Below, one piece after another: positions 39,344-39,914 of a stretch of DNA of 39,914 nt. Each line of letters begins with the position of its first letter. Within the stretch, counting starts at the first letter, position 1. Where the stretch lies: the NCBI GenBank assembly GCA_944321205.1, contig CALUKK010000077.1:1-39914 (forward strand), given 5' to 3'. The translations under genes were made by a program, and so were the position numbers. The notes beneath the pieces are model-generated. The model worked only from the letters and a program-made list of their open reading frames with translations. It had not been told where the DNA came from and did not search any database. The DNA comes from an uncultured Alistipes sp. (GTDB lineage Bacteria; Bacteroidota; Bacteroidia; Bacteroidales; Rikenellaceae).

Positions 39344-39469
39344 CCAATCCGTGCAAACGGTTGCGAATGGTTGAATTTTAGATTATTTTATAACTATTTG
39401 TTTTATAGTGTTTTAAAATCCATACAGATGAATATTTACCTTTCTTGTTTTAGGCGTTTTTCATAAATG

Positions 39470-39488
39470 CGGACACGGTGCGGACACG
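39470..39488 (+). repeat. 19-mer direct repeat, copy 2
   Basis: CGGACACGGTGCGGACACG, itself made of two tandem GCGGACACG-like units, just upstream of the integrase promoter. Copy 1 is 205 bp to the left. Confidence 0.65.
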
Positions 39489-39493
39489 GATTT

Positions 39494-39525
39494 GTTGCTG
39501 TATTCAAATATAAATCATATATTTG
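39494..39525 (+). promoter_or_regulatory. promoter of integrase gene
   Basis: GTTG (39494-39497), 20-bp spacer, TATATTTG (39518-39525), 22 bp before ATG 39548. Its overlap with the repeat region would allow the recombinase to regulate itself. Confidence 0.7.
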
Positions 39526-39547
39526 CGAAGCATCAAATGGTGAGTAT

Positions 39548-39914
39548 ATGGCAAAAGTCACGTATGTACTGGCTCAGGGAGAGAACAGTGCCGGGGAGTC
39601 TCAGATCAATTTTCGGGTCTACATTTCGCGGGAACTGCGTTTGCGCATGCCGTCGGGCATCTGGATCGATCGCAAACGTTGGGGCAAGAAGAACGACATC
39701 AACATTCCGAATATACCGGGCGAGGAGCGGAACGCTCTGCTGTCCAAGCGGGCGAAACTGAAAGAGTTGGTCGACGTGATCGAGCATACGATTGAGGCAA
39801 CCGATGATAAATCGACCGTTACGCGGGAGTGGCTTGAAAAGTTGATTCGTCGGACGTTGCGCCCGAAGGCAACCAATCCCGTTGAGGAGAAGAAACGCGA
39901 CTTTTTCTCGTTGA
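39548..39914 (+). CDS. tyrosine recombinase/integrase, N-terminal part (runs off window)
   Basis: The frame opens at ATG 39548 and is still open at the last base, giving 122 residues. It starts 'MAKVTYVLAQGENSAGESQ' and continues with 'INFRVYISRELRLRMPSGIWIDRKRWGKK', then a run of basic and helical sequence ending 'EEKKRDFFSL'. This resembles the arm-type DNA-binding domain plus the beginning of the SAM-like core-binding domain of Bacteroidetes site-specific integrases; 'GIWIDRKRW' is the usual 'G..V....W' turn. The catalytic domain lies outside the window, so activity cannot be judged. The gene is close to a GC shift and repeated sequences, marking the end of an integrative element or prophage that extends rightward. 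Confidence 0.75.
   Translation, partial: MAKVTYVLAQGENSAGESQINFRVYISRELRLRMPSGIWIDRKRWGKKNDINIPNIPGEERNALLSKRAKLKELVDVIEHTIEATDDKSTVTREWLEKLIRRTLRPKATNPVEEKKRDFFSL

Larger units (their letters stand above)
39131..39547. other. intergenic region at border of probable mobile element
   Basis: No gene is supported. From left to right it holds a featureless GC-rich part, a 19-mer (39265-39283), a minus-strand terminator, a tRNA-3'-end-like fragment, an AT-rich block (39370-39465), a second copy of the 19-mer (39470-39488), and the integrase promoter. The sharp fall in GC marks a change of origin. Confidence 0.6.

Noticed and set aside
39326-39400. Complete tRNA gene
   Set aside because: Only the 3' end resembles a tRNA; no T-loop TTCRA, anticodon arm or D-arm can be drawn upstream on the minus strand.

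Overview
The window looks like chromosomal DNA of a high-GC member of the Bacteroidales. The closest fit is Alistipes or another member of the Rikenellaceae, although no 16S gene is present to confirm it. Three things point there: repeated Bacteroidetes -7 boxes of the form TAnnTTTG, a MoxR/DUF58/VWA/TPR (Bat-type) operon, and a typical Bacteroidetes set of genes (carboxypeptidase-regulatory/TonB-type outer-membrane barrel, Tex, anaerobic sulfatase-maturase-type radical SAM protein, GH3, GH2, RND lipoproteins, LytS/LytTR pair). Coding density is high, and many long antisense open frames are only shadows caused by GC-rich codon use.

Layout. 1-408 is the end of an EamA/DMT permease, convergent with a two-gene unit (OMP barrel, then tex, 5373-416, minus). 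5566-6828 is a radical SAM/SPASM maturase. 6901-7080 is a degenerate ~42-bp tandem repeat. 7095-9713 is a secreted GH3 enzyme with a PA14 insert (minus). rnpB (RNase P RNA) lies at about 10104-10511 (minus) and is followed by a perfect 18-bp hairpin. An aldehyde dehydrogenase follows (10637-12019, minus). 12126-17886 (minus) is a six-gene MoxR-DUF58-membrane protein-TPR-VWA-VWA operon. Divergent from it, uvrD/pcrA, a GT2 glycosyltransferase, nth and an S41 protease lipoprotein form one plus-strand run (18302-24.0 kb). The S41 frame has no stop codon and continues in frame through a promoter into a DHH/DHHA1 phosphoesterase (24112-25143). Next come a LysR regulator and a YeiH-type (UPF0324) transporter, with a candidate LysR operator between them, then a strong terminator.

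From 27.5 to 31.2 kb there is a GNAT acetyltransferase (minus), a GH2 glycosidase and a SASA-type carbohydrate esterase. 31413-37183 (minus) encodes a complete tripartite RND efflux pump in the order MFP, RND, outer-membrane factor. It is divergent from a LytS-type histidine kinase and LytTR response regulator (37413-39130), so the two-component system is a natural candidate regulator of the pump. The right edge (39.2-39.9 kb) turns AT-rich and holds repeated 19-mers, a tRNA-3'-end-like fragment with a minus-strand terminator, and the 5' end of a tyrosine recombinase gene. This is probably the border of an integrated mobile element that continues beyond the window.

The best leads are the stop-less S41/DHH junction, the rearranged and shortened Bat operon, the mobile-element border, and the regulatory DNA at the LysR/yeiH and pump/LytS intergenic regions. 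I did not find a convincing wholly new multi-gene system.
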